Shown: positions 1 to 5,152 of the stretch, piece by piece | Layout: each line of letters opens with the position of its first letter | How positions within the stretch are numbered: position 1 is the stretch's first letter | Source of the DNA: Chloroflexia bacterium | GTDB lineage: Bacteria; Chloroflexota; Chloroflexia; Thermomicrobiales; UBA6265 | Length of the DNA: 5,719 nt | Reading direction: 5' to 3' | NCBI GenBank assembly: GCA_013696265.1 | Contig: JACCYX010000336.1 | Coordinates: forward strand, 1-5,719 | Notes under the pieces: generated by a model | Database searches by the model: none | What the model was told of the DNA's origin: nothing | The model's input: the letters and a program-made list of their open reading frames with translations, nothing else | Program-made: the position numbers and the translations under genes

Positions 1-440
1 TTCGCGTTGCCCTCGTCGGTGGTGTCGGTCAGGATGTACCAAACCGGAGTACCGTCGGTCATCTCGCCACGGTAGAGCGGCAACGTGAACGTAAACGTCT
101 CAAGGTCGACATCGGCCGCCCGCAGGAGTTCGACCGGGCCGACCAATTCCTTCTTAAACCCCGACGGTGCTGGTCCCTGGTAGGTTATGGGGATATCCGT
201 GCCGACATTGGACGGCGGCGGCTGCACCTCCTCACTCGACGGGGTGGCGTCCTGGGCGAGGCTTGTCGCGCTCCCCGTAATCAGGAGCAAGGCCACGAGT
301 GCGAGCTTGATCACGGCGGAAGGACCAGTGAGCACGCGGACTTTCGATCGCGACCTGAAAAGGTCCCGGTCTCGACGCCTCGCAATCCTGCCGTGGACGA
401 CGGAATCCAGGTGCCGGTGCCTACGCTTGAAACGAAACAT
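1..440 (-). CDS. secreted hypothetical protein, N-terminal part (runs off left edge)
   Basis: Reading leftward from the ATG at 440 gives 146 codons that stay open to the window edge, so the C-terminus is missing. The start is supported by a strong Shine-Dalgarno sequence, AAGAGGAGG at 447-455, six bases upstream. A second in-frame ATG at 446 sits directly against that site and is less likely. The first 45 or so residues are rich in Arg and His. A hydrophobic stretch follows (about 43-56, IKLALVALLLITG), then a plausible signal-peptidase site (Ser-Leu-Ala|Gln at 60-63) and a Pro/Ser/Glu-rich linker (64-78). The exported part begins with ITYQGPAPSGFKKELVGPVE and contains LPLYRGEMTDGTPVWYILTD at 120-139, which looks like a folded beta-rich domain. 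I do not recognise the family with certainty and assign no function. The gene is divergent from the sigma factor gene at 940. Confidence 0.85.
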   Translation of the reverse strand, partial: MFRFKRRHRHLDSVVHGRIARRRDRDLFRSRSKVRVLTGPSAVIKLALVALLLITGSATSLAQDATPSSEEVQPPPSNVGTDIPITYQGPAPSGFKKELVGPVELLRAADVDLETFTFTLPLYRGEMTDGTPVWYILTDTTDEGNA

Positions 441-446
441 GTGCAT

Positions 447-455
447 CCTCCTCTT
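447..455 (-). promoter_or_regulatory. ribosome binding site deciding the start of the secreted protein
   Basis: On the minus strand AAGAGGAGG lies six bases before the ATG at 440. The ATG at 446 directly abuts the site, so the downstream ATG is preferred. Confidence 0.7.
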
Positions 456-546
456 GGAAAGGTCGTCATCCAACATGACACCCTTCGAATACGTCGATGC
501 GTCGAGCCGCCACGAAGAGAAATGAGCGGTAATTCCGCAACTCAGG

Positions 547-571
547 TTCGGGCCCGGCAGGAGTGAGTTCC
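547..571 (-). promoter_or_regulatory. candidate ECF sigma-type promoter facing the secreted-protein gene
   Basis: On the minus strand GGAAC (567-571) is followed after 16 bases by CGAA (547-550). GGAAC in the -35 element with a CG-containing -10 element at 16-17 bases is the usual layout of ECF sigma promoters. Transcription from it would start near 540 and leave a leader of about 100 bases before the ATG at 440. The match is short and found by eye, so chance is possible. No equivalent pair was seen in front of the sigma gene itself. Confidence 0.3.
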
Positions 572-588
572 GTCACCAGGCGAAAGTG

Positions 589-690
589 TTACAGCACCCA
601 CTGGAGATGTTCGCCTCCCACCCGCGGCACATCGAGAGCGATCCAATGGATGACATCCTGCGTACACTCGTCTGAAACACGCAAGCGCAT
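589..690 (-). CDS. doubtful short ORF, 33 residues
   Basis: An ATG at 690 opens 33 codons ending in TAA at 589-591. The product starts MRLRVSDECTQDVIHWIALD and ends in EHLQWVL. The same frame stays open upstream of the ATG to about 775, so this could also be the tail of a decayed longer gene. The composition is protein-like rather than low-complexity, and G/C is fairly frequent at third positions in the second half. There is no convincing Shine-Dalgarno sequence. I recognise no family. The opposite strand also has a short open frame over the same bases, so the coding case is weak. Confidence 0.15.
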   Translation of the reverse strand: MRLRVSDECTQDVIHWIALDVPRVGGEHLQWVL

Positions 691-883
691 TGGCCGCCGC
701 TGATCGGGGTTAACGGAAGCCCTTGTCGGCGTCGGAACAGCCTGTCGACTGCGTTCCCAGCCAGCTACTCACCGAACGGCAGGCGGGGGACTCGCGCCCC
801 GGCAAAGACTCAGCGCGCTTCACCGTAAACACCCATGAGGGATCCAGATCATGCACCTGGCCATGATGTCCATCGAACCTCGG

Positions 884-889
884 TACACT
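884..889 (+). promoter_or_regulatory. possible -10 element of the sigma-factor gene
   Basis: TACACT fits the TAnnnT pattern of a housekeeping -10 box. Transcription would begin near 896, leaving a leader of about 45 bases before the ATG at 940. No good -35 box is visible 16-18 bases upstream, so support is weak. If real, it excludes the more upstream ATG at 835 as the translation start. Confidence 0.2.
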
Positions 890-939
890 GGTCACCAGCG
901 ATGAGTTTTCCCGCTCCTTACCGACGACCTGGGATCGCC

Positions 940-1644
940 ATGTCCACGAACGAATCTCAACTTGCGGGCTCGCCCTCCAGGCAGGGCCCACCTGATATCG
1001 AGTCGGGCCTGATCGCGGGCCTCCGGCGCGGCGAGGAAAGCGCGTTCGAAACGCTCCTCCAGCGCCACCACACCTCCCTGGTCCGGCTGGCTCGGGTCTG
1101 GGTCCGTGATGCCTCCGCCGCGGAGGAGGTGGCGCAGGAGACGTGGCTGGCGGTCGTCCAGGGCATCCACGCGTTCGAGGGCCGCTCTCCGCTCCAGAGC
1201 TGGATTTTTGGGATTCTGGCGAACAAGGCGAAACGACGCGGCACACGGGAGAGCCGTTCGCGCCCTTTTTCGGCATACGACTCCGATGCGGACCGGGACG
1301 ATTTGCGGGGAATGAGTCCAGACCGATTCGTTCCGCCCGGCGAGGAGTGGGCCGGCCACTGGACCTATCCGCTCGCGGACGAGGAGAGTTGCCCGGAACG
1401 CCACGTGCTGGCCGAGGAAGCGGGCGGATTCATCCTCCGGCAAATCGACGAATTGCCGGGTCGTTACCGGAGCGTCATGCTCCTGCGTGACGTTCACGGC
1501 CTCACCGCGGACGAGACGTGCGCCATACTCGGCATCAGCGCCGCCAATCAGCGGGTGATCCTGCACCGGGCGCGAACCAGGCTCCGGATCACGTTGGAAC
1601 CGTATCTGAGAGAAGGCGCTAACTGTGTCGAGCAACTTGGATAA
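940..1644 (+). CDS. ECF-type sigma-70 family RNA polymerase sigma factor
   Basis: The product directs RNA polymerase to a specific promoter set. With the ATG at 940 it has 234 residues. Region 2 spans about 36-100: it has the AAEEVAQETWLAVV core (60-73) and then SPLQSWIFGILANKAKRR (83-100), the classic ECF promoter-melting and -10 recognition segment. Region 4 spans about 169-219: it has DELPGRYRSVMLLRDVHGLT and a helix-turn-helix, ADETCAILGISAANQRVILH, for the -35 element. The linker of about 65 residues is longer than in minimal ECF factors. It is acidic, with an aromatic/proline patch (PPGEEWAGHWTYPL, 132-145). The ATG at 940 is preferred because GGGA precedes it by five bases and the conserved domain begins soon after; in-frame ATGs at 835 and 901 would add an N-terminus without recognisable features. 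The gene overlaps the downstream zf-HC2 gene, a typical sigma/anti-sigma arrangement. The sequence does not show the inducing signal. Confidence 0.93.
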   Translation: MSTNESQLAGSPSRQGPPDIESGLIAGLRRGEESAFETLLQRHHTSLVRLARVWVRDASAAEEVAQETWLAVVQGIHAFEGRSPLQSWIFGILANKAKRRGTRESRSRPFSAYDSDADRDDLRGMSPDRFVPPGEEWAGHWTYPLADEESCPERHVLAEEAGGFILRQIDELPGRYRSVMLLRDVHGLTADETCAILGISAANQRVILHRARTRLRITLEPYLREGANCVEQLG

Positions 1645-1903
1645 CGGTGAGGCCGTTGCCCTGGGTGACCTGACGTGCCGGGAATTCGTCGACCTGGTCA
1701 CGGACTACCTGGAAGACGCCCTGGATAAGCAGACCCGCGCCCGGTTCGAAGACCACCTGGTCGATTGTCCCGACTGCCCGGTCTATCTCCGGCAGATGGA
1801 AGCGATCGTCGGGGCAGCCGGTCTCCTGCGCGAAGAGGACCTCTCACCTGAGGTCCGGGACGTGCTTCTGAGCCGCTTCCGCACCTGGAGAAACGGCGGG
1901 TAG
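1625..1903 (+). CDS. zf-HC2 zinc-binding protein, probable soluble anti-sigma factor
   Basis: The 92-residue product has the zinc-binding anti-sigma signature C18-x25-H44-x3-C48-x2-C51, with C18 in LTCREFVDLVTDYLEDAL and the other ligands in EDHLVDCPDCPVYL. In the ZAS/zf-HC2 family this motif binds zinc and the small helical domain clamps the partner sigma factor; redox change or another signal releases it. There is no transmembrane helix, so it should act in the cytoplasm, unlike the many membrane-bound anti-sigma factors. Translation starts at GTG 1625, inside the end of the sigma gene with a 20-base overlap. GAGAGAAGG at 1608-1616 serves as ribosome binding site eight bases upstream. The overlap implies translational coupling and close-to-equal production. 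The sigma partnership is inferred from family and context. Confidence 0.87.
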   Translation: MSSNLDNGEAVALGDLTCREFVDLVTDYLEDALDKQTRARFEDHLVDCPDCPVYLRQMEAIVGAAGLLREEDLSPEVRDVLLSRFRTWRNGG

Positions 1904-1972
1904 CGGATATCTACGGAATCCGGATGAACCCTGAACTTTCGTCGGTCGAGCCGAGACACGCGGTCAGCAACT

Positions 1973-2902
1973 TTACGACGGATCGCCGGTCAGCGAATAC
2001 CGGAACCACTGCAGGTTCCAGCCAGGCCGAGCAGTCTCTTCCTCCCGCACCCACTCGGCGCCCATCGCCCGGTAGAACGGCGCGGCGTTCGGGTCGGCGG
2101 CGAACGTCAGGACGGTCGCTCCCATCTCCTGAGCCGTGGCGACGGCGTGAAGCCACAACCGCTTGCCGCGTCCAGTCCCGATCAGGTCCGGCTCGACGAA
2201 CAGCTTATCCAGCGACATCCCGGGCGGTTCGCCGACGAGGGTGTAGTAGCCAGGGATGCGATCGCCTTCTTCGAGGAGATAGGTCACTGAGCCGGCAATG
2301 AGCTCCGGTGTGACGGCAATCGATTGCGGCTCCCAATCTAGGAATTCCGGTTCATGTCCCCAATAGAGTGTCGACTGGCCCGTCAGCGCATGGAGTTGGG
2401 GCGCATCCTCCGGCAGCGCGCGCCTGAAAGCGATGGACGGAATCGCGAAGCGGAACATCTGGACGGTCCACTCCGGGCTCGGCGTCGGCTTTTCCGCATA
2501 CCACTCGGCCCCCATTGCCTTGTAAAACGGCGCGGCGTTGGGATCGGAGCCGATGATCATCTCCCGGTAGCCGAGGTCGCGCGCGGTGTCCACCGCGTGG
2601 AGCCACAACCGCTTGCCGTAGCCGGTCCCGATCCGGTGGCGATCGACGAAGAGCTTGTCCAGCAGGAGGTCGCCGCCTTCTTTCGTAAAGCCGTAGTAGC
2701 CGACGATCCGGCCATCCTCCTCAAGGACGTAGACCGGATTACCAGCGATGTACTCCGGCGGCACGTCCGACGCGCCCGGCGCCCAATCGAAGAAGCCGGG
2801 CGGGCATCCCCAATGCGTGGACGACCGTTCGGTGAGTTCACCCAGCAGCACCGAATCCTCGACCCGCGCCCGGCGAATCGTCCGCGTCGACTTCGAGGTC
2901 AT
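1973..2902 (-). CDS. tandem-domain GNAT family N-acetyltransferase
   Basis: GNAT enzymes move an acetyl group from acetyl-CoA to an amine; the substrate here cannot be told. The 309-residue protein is two homologous GNAT domains, about 8-155 and 157-303, in register with a 150-residue period. The acetyl-CoA-binding stretch appears in each: DKLFV at 82 and 232, IGTGYGKRLWLHAV (91-104) and IGTGRGKRLWLHAV (241-254). DPNAAPFYKAMGAEW (120-134) and DPNAAPFYRAMGAEW (270-284) also repeat. Both keep the G-x-G-x-G/K pyrophosphate loop, so neither is visibly inactivated there. The ATG at 2902 is supported by GAAGGA at 2909-2914, six bases upstream. The gene stands alone, convergent with the zf-HC2 gene and divergent from the DUF2277 gene. 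There is no signal peptide, so a cytoplasmic location is expected. Confidence 0.92.
   Translation of the reverse strand: MTSKSTRTIRRARVEDSVLLGELTERSSTHWGCPPGFFDWAPGASDVPPEYIAGNPVYVLEEDGRIVGYYGFTKEGGDLLLDKLFVDRHRIGTGYGKRLWLHAVDTARDLGYREMIIGSDPNAAPFYKAMGAEWYAEKPTPSPEWTVQMFRFAIPSIAFRRALPEDAPQLHALTGQSTLYWGHEPEFLDWEPQSIAVTPELIAGSVTYLLEEGDRIPGYYTLVGEPPGMSLDKLFVEPDLIGTGRGKRLWLHAVATAQEMGATVLTFAADPNAAPFYRAMGAEWVREEETARPGWNLQWFRYSLTGDPS
2076..2168 (-). repeat. intragenic repeat, copy encoding the second GNAT domain
   Basis: Within the acetyltransferase gene, the 14-mer AACGGCGCGGCGTT (2076-2089, plus-strand reading) and the 18-mer AGCCACAACCGCTTGCCG (2151-2168) recur exactly 450 bases further on. They encode the conserved cores of the second GNAT domain. 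The exact 450-base (150-codon) spacing shows an in-frame gene-internal duplication. Confidence 0.8.
2526..2618 (-). repeat. intragenic repeat, copy encoding the first GNAT domain
   Basis: This is the partner of the repeat at 2076-2168. The 14-mer is at 2526-2539 and the 18-mer at 2601-2618, identical in sequence. Between the exact blocks the two copies have diverged, so the duplication is not recent unless the blocks were kept by conversion. Confidence 0.8.
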
Positions 2903-3077
2903 GATCGATCCTTCGCGTTGAGACGAACGGTCATCGGCCTTCTTCGCGCGTCTCCGTTTCGCAAGCTGGAAGTAGCGCCCGGCATGCCACGATCGGTACG
3001 ATAGGAGTGAGGGTGAGACCCGCGCAAGCGGCCCGCTCGTTTTCCAGCCATCCGCTCACGGAGGGAAGCATCGGACC

Positions 3078-3347
3078 ATGTGCAGGAACATCAGGCCACT
3101 TTTCAACTTCGAGCCACCGGCGACCGAGGATGAAATCCACGCCGCGGCACTCCAGTTCGTCCGCAAGATCAGCGGCTTCACCAAGCCGTCGCAGGCCAAC
3201 CAGGCCGCCTTCGATACGGCAGTCGCCGAGATCGCCCGGGTTTCCGCGGCTTTGCTCGATTCGCTGCACTCCTCCGCGACACCGAAGAATCGCGACGAGG
3301 AAGCGGCGAAAGCGAAGGCCCGCTCCGCCCAGCGGTTCGCGTCGTAG
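3078..3347 (+). CDS. DUF2277 family protein
   Basis: The 89-residue product begins MCRNIRPLFNFEPPATEDEI and continues with AALQFVRKISGFTKPSQANQ, which I recognise as the DUF2277 family; the full length matches the usual size of about 85-95 residues. The N-terminal Met-Cys-Arg-Asn and the RKxSGFxKPS segment (29-38) are family hallmarks. The rest is predicted helical, with a charged, Ala-rich C-terminus (70-89). The family has no established biochemical role, so none is given. No signal peptide or membrane helix is visible. The ATG at 3078 follows GGAGGGAAG (3060-3068). It is a single-gene unit, divergent from the acetyltransferase gene and ending 35 bases before the stop of the convergent gene at 3383. 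Confidence 0.9.
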   Translation: MCRNIRPLFNFEPPATEDEIHAAALQFVRKISGFTKPSQANQAAFDTAVAEIARVSAALLDSLHSSATPKNRDEEAAKAKARSAQRFAS

Positions 3348-3359
3348 CGCAACGCCGCG

Positions 3360-3379
3360 TCGGCGCCTGTTGACGCCGA
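3360..3379. terminator. possible weak bidirectional terminator hairpin
   Basis: TCGGCG (3360-3365) pairs perfectly with CGCCGA (3374-3379) around an eight-base loop. It lies in the 35-base gap between two convergent stop codons (3347 and 3383), where a shared terminator would be expected. The stem is only six pairs and no T-run follows on either strand, so intrinsic termination would be inefficient. Confidence 0.3.
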
Positions 3380-3382
3380 GCC

Positions 3383-4138
3383 TCACGAATCGCCCTCCGG
3401 CAAGTGGCCGTTGACGCTGGCGGGCGAACCACTCCGGCCAAACATCCGCTGGATCAGGCCGGGCGGCTTGGGCGGCTTCTGGTAGCCGGCGATTCGCTGG
3501 ACCAGATCACGATCGAGCCGCTTGCGGTCGGGCCGGAGGACGGTGGAGCCAGGCAGCCCCTCCCCATCGGGTCCGGTCACGTCCATTGCTTCGTAGAGTC
3601 CAAACCCGTGTTCGCGAGCGTAGGAAACCGCTTCGTACATCAGGCCAAGCGAGGCCATCGGGTCGTATTCGGCCGCCATCAGCCGCTTCACCGACCGCTC
3701 CATGTGGTCATCAAGGAGTTGATGAGCCTGCTCGGCCAGGCGGTCCGGGATGTAGGCGCCGCCCATCATCCCGAGCTGGAGATCGAGCCGGGTCGGCATG
3801 GCGCGGGCGGCCGCGGCATCGAGGCCGGCGTCCATGAAGAGGCGGGCCGGGGGCCGCATCAGCATCCCGAGCGGACGATCCACCTGGGCTTCCCAGAAGG
3901 AGAGGCCGAAGGCATCCTGGCAGGTGAAGACGGGCGTTGCCTGGCCCAGCGCCAGGGCCAAACCATAGGTAAGGCGGATGGCGGCTCGCTCGTCGCCATT
4001 CCGGGCGCGGGCAGTGTCTTCCGAAAGGTTGCCGGGCGGCGCCTCGAGCCCGGACGGGTCAATGGTTGCCCCGTTGAGCGCCGCCACGTAGCGCCGAACC
4101 GTCTCGAAGTCGATGGGATGCAGGGAAACGATGTGCAT
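3383..4138 (-). CDS. hypothetical protein, 251 residues
   Basis: I do not recognise this protein. The frame is well supported: the ATG at 4138 follows GGAG (4145-4148) at six bases, and the translation has globular composition over its whole length. It starts MHIVSLHPIDFETVRRYVAA with no signal peptide and no clear membrane helix. Residues 50-67 look helical (ERAAIRLTYGLALALGQA). Residues 73-101 hold an aromatic stretch around CQDAFGLSFWEAQVD. Residues 104-200 look mainly helical, Ala- and Met-rich, with an HxxxxxxKRLMAAEYDP segment and YEAVSYAREHGFGLYEAMDV. The C-terminal third is basic with a Pro-rich stretch (YQKPPKPPGLIQ) and a disordered-looking tail. No catalytic motif is evident. It is divergent from the methyltransferase-like gene at 4230 and shares a 91-base promoter region with it. 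Confidence 0.8.
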   Translation of the reverse strand: MHIVSLHPIDFETVRRYVAALNGATIDPSGLEAPPGNLSEDTARARNGDERAAIRLTYGLALALGQATPVFTCQDAFGLSFWEAQVDRPLGMLMRPPARLFMDAGLDAAAARAMPTRLDLQLGMMGGAYIPDRLAEQAHQLLDDHMERSVKRLMAAEYDPMASLGLMYEAVSYAREHGFGLYEAMDVTGPDGEGLPGSTVLRPDRKRLDRDLVQRIAGYQKPPKPPGLIQRMFGRSGSPASVNGHLPEGDS

Positions 4139-4184
4139 GTGAAACTCCGGTGTGGTGATCGCGGAACCGCCCTGGATGTATGGG

Positions 4185-4192
4185 AGTATACG
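4185..4192. promoter_or_regulatory. possible shared -10 region of the divergent genes at 4138 and 4230
   Basis: The palindrome GTATAC (4186-4191) gives TATACT on the minus strand (4185-4190) and TATACG on the plus strand (4187-4192), both reasonable -10 boxes. Starts near 4178 (minus) and 4199 (plus) would give leaders of about 40 and 30 bases. No convincing -35 boxes are seen on either side. Confidence 0.3.
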
Positions 4193-4229
4193 AAGTGACG
4201 CAATCGAACTTCAGGCAGGATGATTCCCC

Positions 4230-4904
4230 TTGACCCTCACCGTTCCCATCGACACGTCTCCACCCGCGGTCCAGGCGCACGACCGGATCGACTTCACGAC
4301 TCGAACCACGACATCCCACACCGCGATCCTCGCGAACGCCGTCTGGGGCGGGGAACATCTGGAACTGGGATCGACCCGAGCCGCGGAACCAGTTCCCCAC
4401 CTGGCGACGGCCTCGATCGTCACGCCCCGGATCGTCGCGCTCGATGTGCTGGAGCATGTCGTCGACGAGGAGGCATGGATCGCCTGTTTCGCGCATCTGC
4501 TCGCGCCGGGCGGGTCGCTGACGATCCGCGTACCGGTCGAGGGACCGGTGGCCTGGCTCGACGCACTGAACATCTTTCGCTACGTGCAGGATGTCACCGG
4601 GCTGGGCAAGCAGCCGCTCGAAACGAAGATGAAGGGCTGGCACCGGCACTACCGCCGGACAGGGCTGGAAGGAATGCTGGAACGCGCCGGACTCAAGCCA
4701 GTTGAAGTCACCCGCTCTGGCTCGCCGCACCACGACATTCCGCACCTTGGGGCGCTGGCCTGGGGCACGATCGTGGTGGGCGACCGGGAAACCGAGCTTC
4801 GGGCCGGCGAGCGGCGCAAACAGGCCGAGGCTGGCACGGACCTGCCGCGTCTCGGCCCGCTGAGCACGAAGGTCACCATTCGGGCGACGAAACCGCGGGA
4901 ATGA
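4230..4904 (+). CDS. class I SAM methyltransferase-like protein lacking the usual motif I
   Basis: The central part resembles class I SAM-dependent methyltransferases: ALDVLEHVVDEEAW (70-83) matches the acidic LEH-V segment, and HLLAPGGSLTIRVPVEGP (89-106) matches the LxPGGxLxIxxP strand. GWHRHYRRTGLEGMLERAGL (136-155) matches the C-terminal helix found after it. The glycine-rich GxGxG SAM loop expected near the N-terminus is absent: residues 1-69 contain only scattered glycines. The protein may therefore bind SAM unusually or not at all. The C-terminus (about 187-224) is charged. It begins at TTG 4230, because an in-frame TGA at 4221-4223 blocks extension and AGGA (4217-4220) lies nine bases upstream. 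The ATG at 4220 opens a different, low-complexity frame. The substrate is unknown. Confidence 0.75.
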   Translation: MTLTVPIDTSPPAVQAHDRIDFTTRTTTSHTAILANAVWGGEHLELGSTRAAEPVPHLATASIVTPRIVALDVLEHVVDEEAWIACFAHLLAPGGSLTIRVPVEGPVAWLDALNIFRYVQDVTGLGKQPLETKMKGWHRHYRRTGLEGMLERAGLKPVEVTRSGSPHHDIPHLGALAWGTIVVGDRETELRAGERRKQAEAGTDLPRLGPLSTKVTIRATKPRE

Positions 4905-4931
4905 CCTGGTGCGGGAATGTCGTGACGAGTG

Positions 4932-4953
4932 ATGCGCATTGCAGATCTGCGCA
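4932..4953. repeat. short palindromes after the methyltransferase-like gene
   Basis: ATGCGCAT (4932-4939) and GCAGATCTGC (4941-4950) are perfect palindromes, and TGCGCA recurs at 4933-4938 and 4948-4953 and can form a stem with a nine-base loop. They directly precede the larger nested repeat. Confidence 0.5.
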
Positions 4954-5122
4954 GGGGCGGTACCCCCGGTCGCGAAGGACACCCGGCCAACCGCGATACA
5001 GGGGTGTCCGCCCGGTTCGACGCGGCCCCGATCCCGCCGTTCGCTACCAGCCGGGCGGACACACCATCGACCGGATCCGAGCGGGTGAGCGGTCGTTCAC
5101 GGTCGATGGCGGTACCGCCCCT
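4953..5122. repeat. 170-bp nested inverted-repeat element (MITE/REP-like or structured RNA)
   Basis: The ends are inverted repeats: 4953-4967 and 5108-5122 match at 14 of 15 positions, the outer 12 (AGGGGCGGTACC/GGTACCGCCCCT) perfectly. Inside are a perfect 12-bp inverted repeat, GTGTCCGCCCGG (5004-5015) with CCGGGCGGACAC (5051-5062), and a perfect 10-bp one, CCATCGACCG (5064-5073) with CGGTCGATGG (5100-5109). The inner hairpins are one base apart, and the second ends one base before the outer stem's perfect right arm (5111), so the whole can fold as a closed multi-branch junction. The loop of the first hairpin can pair again (5020-5025 with 5034-5040, one bulge). An 8-bp repeat (4977-4984 with 5002-5009) competes with it. 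The element lies between two convergent genes and has no ORF or clear target-site duplication. GC-rich palindromes of this style are known as dispersed intergenic repeats in high-GC genomes; a bidirectional terminator or small RNA is also possible. Confidence 0.7.
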
Positions 5123-5152
5123 ACGGATTTCGATGGGGCGCGCGGAGTCTGT

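Larger units (their letters stand above)
441..939. other. long divergent intergenic region, mostly without genes
   Basis: About 500 bases separate the secreted-protein gene (minus) from the preferred sigma-factor start at 940 (plus). No RNA gene is recognisable. It holds the ribosome binding site at 447-455, a possible ECF-type promoter at 547-571 on the minus strand, a doubtful 33-codon ORF at 589-690 (minus), a 5-bp hairpin (CGGGG 784-788 with CCCCG 797-801), and a possible -10 box and short palindrome at 884-898. Longer ORFs in this part are out-of-frame shadows of the sigma gene with low-complexity Arg/Pro composition. The length is large compared with the other gaps in the window, which fits a region carrying regulatory sites or decayed sequence. 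Confidence 0.5.

Noticed and set aside
835..939. Upstream in-frame start for the sigma factor at 835 or 901
   Set aside because: There is no good ribosome binding site and the added residues show no conserved feature; the possible -10 box at 884-889 would lie inside the gene.
892..1701. 269-codon open frame on the minus strand opposite the sigma factor
   Set aside because: The plus strand encodes unmistakable sigma regions 2 and 4; the antisense frame is a by-product of high GC.
1904..1972. Terminator between the convergent zf-HC2 and acetyltransferase genes
   Set aside because: Only a five-pair stem (CGGAT 1904-1908 with ATCCG 1918-1922) and no T-run were found.
2354..3004. 216-codon plus-strand frame opposite the acetyltransferase
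   Set aside because: It is antisense to clear GNAT motifs.
2903..3077. Divergent promoters before the acetyltransferase and DUF2277 genes
   Set aside because: TACGAT near 2996-3001 resembles a -10 box, but no -35 partner is visible, so it was not listed.
3404..4198. 264-codon plus-strand frame opposite the 251-residue protein
   Set aside because: It is antisense. The minus frame has the better ribosome binding site and composition, though neither protein is recognised, so the choice is not beyond doubt.
4059..4982. 307-codon open frame on the minus strand
   Set aside because: It lies antisense to the methyltransferase-like gene, has Arg/Pro-rich low-complexity composition, and overlaps the start of the well-supported gene at 4138.
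4953..5122. CRISPR array or tRNA at the palindrome cluster
   Set aside because: There are no direct repeats with regular spacers, and the stem lengths and loops do not match a tRNA cloverleaf.
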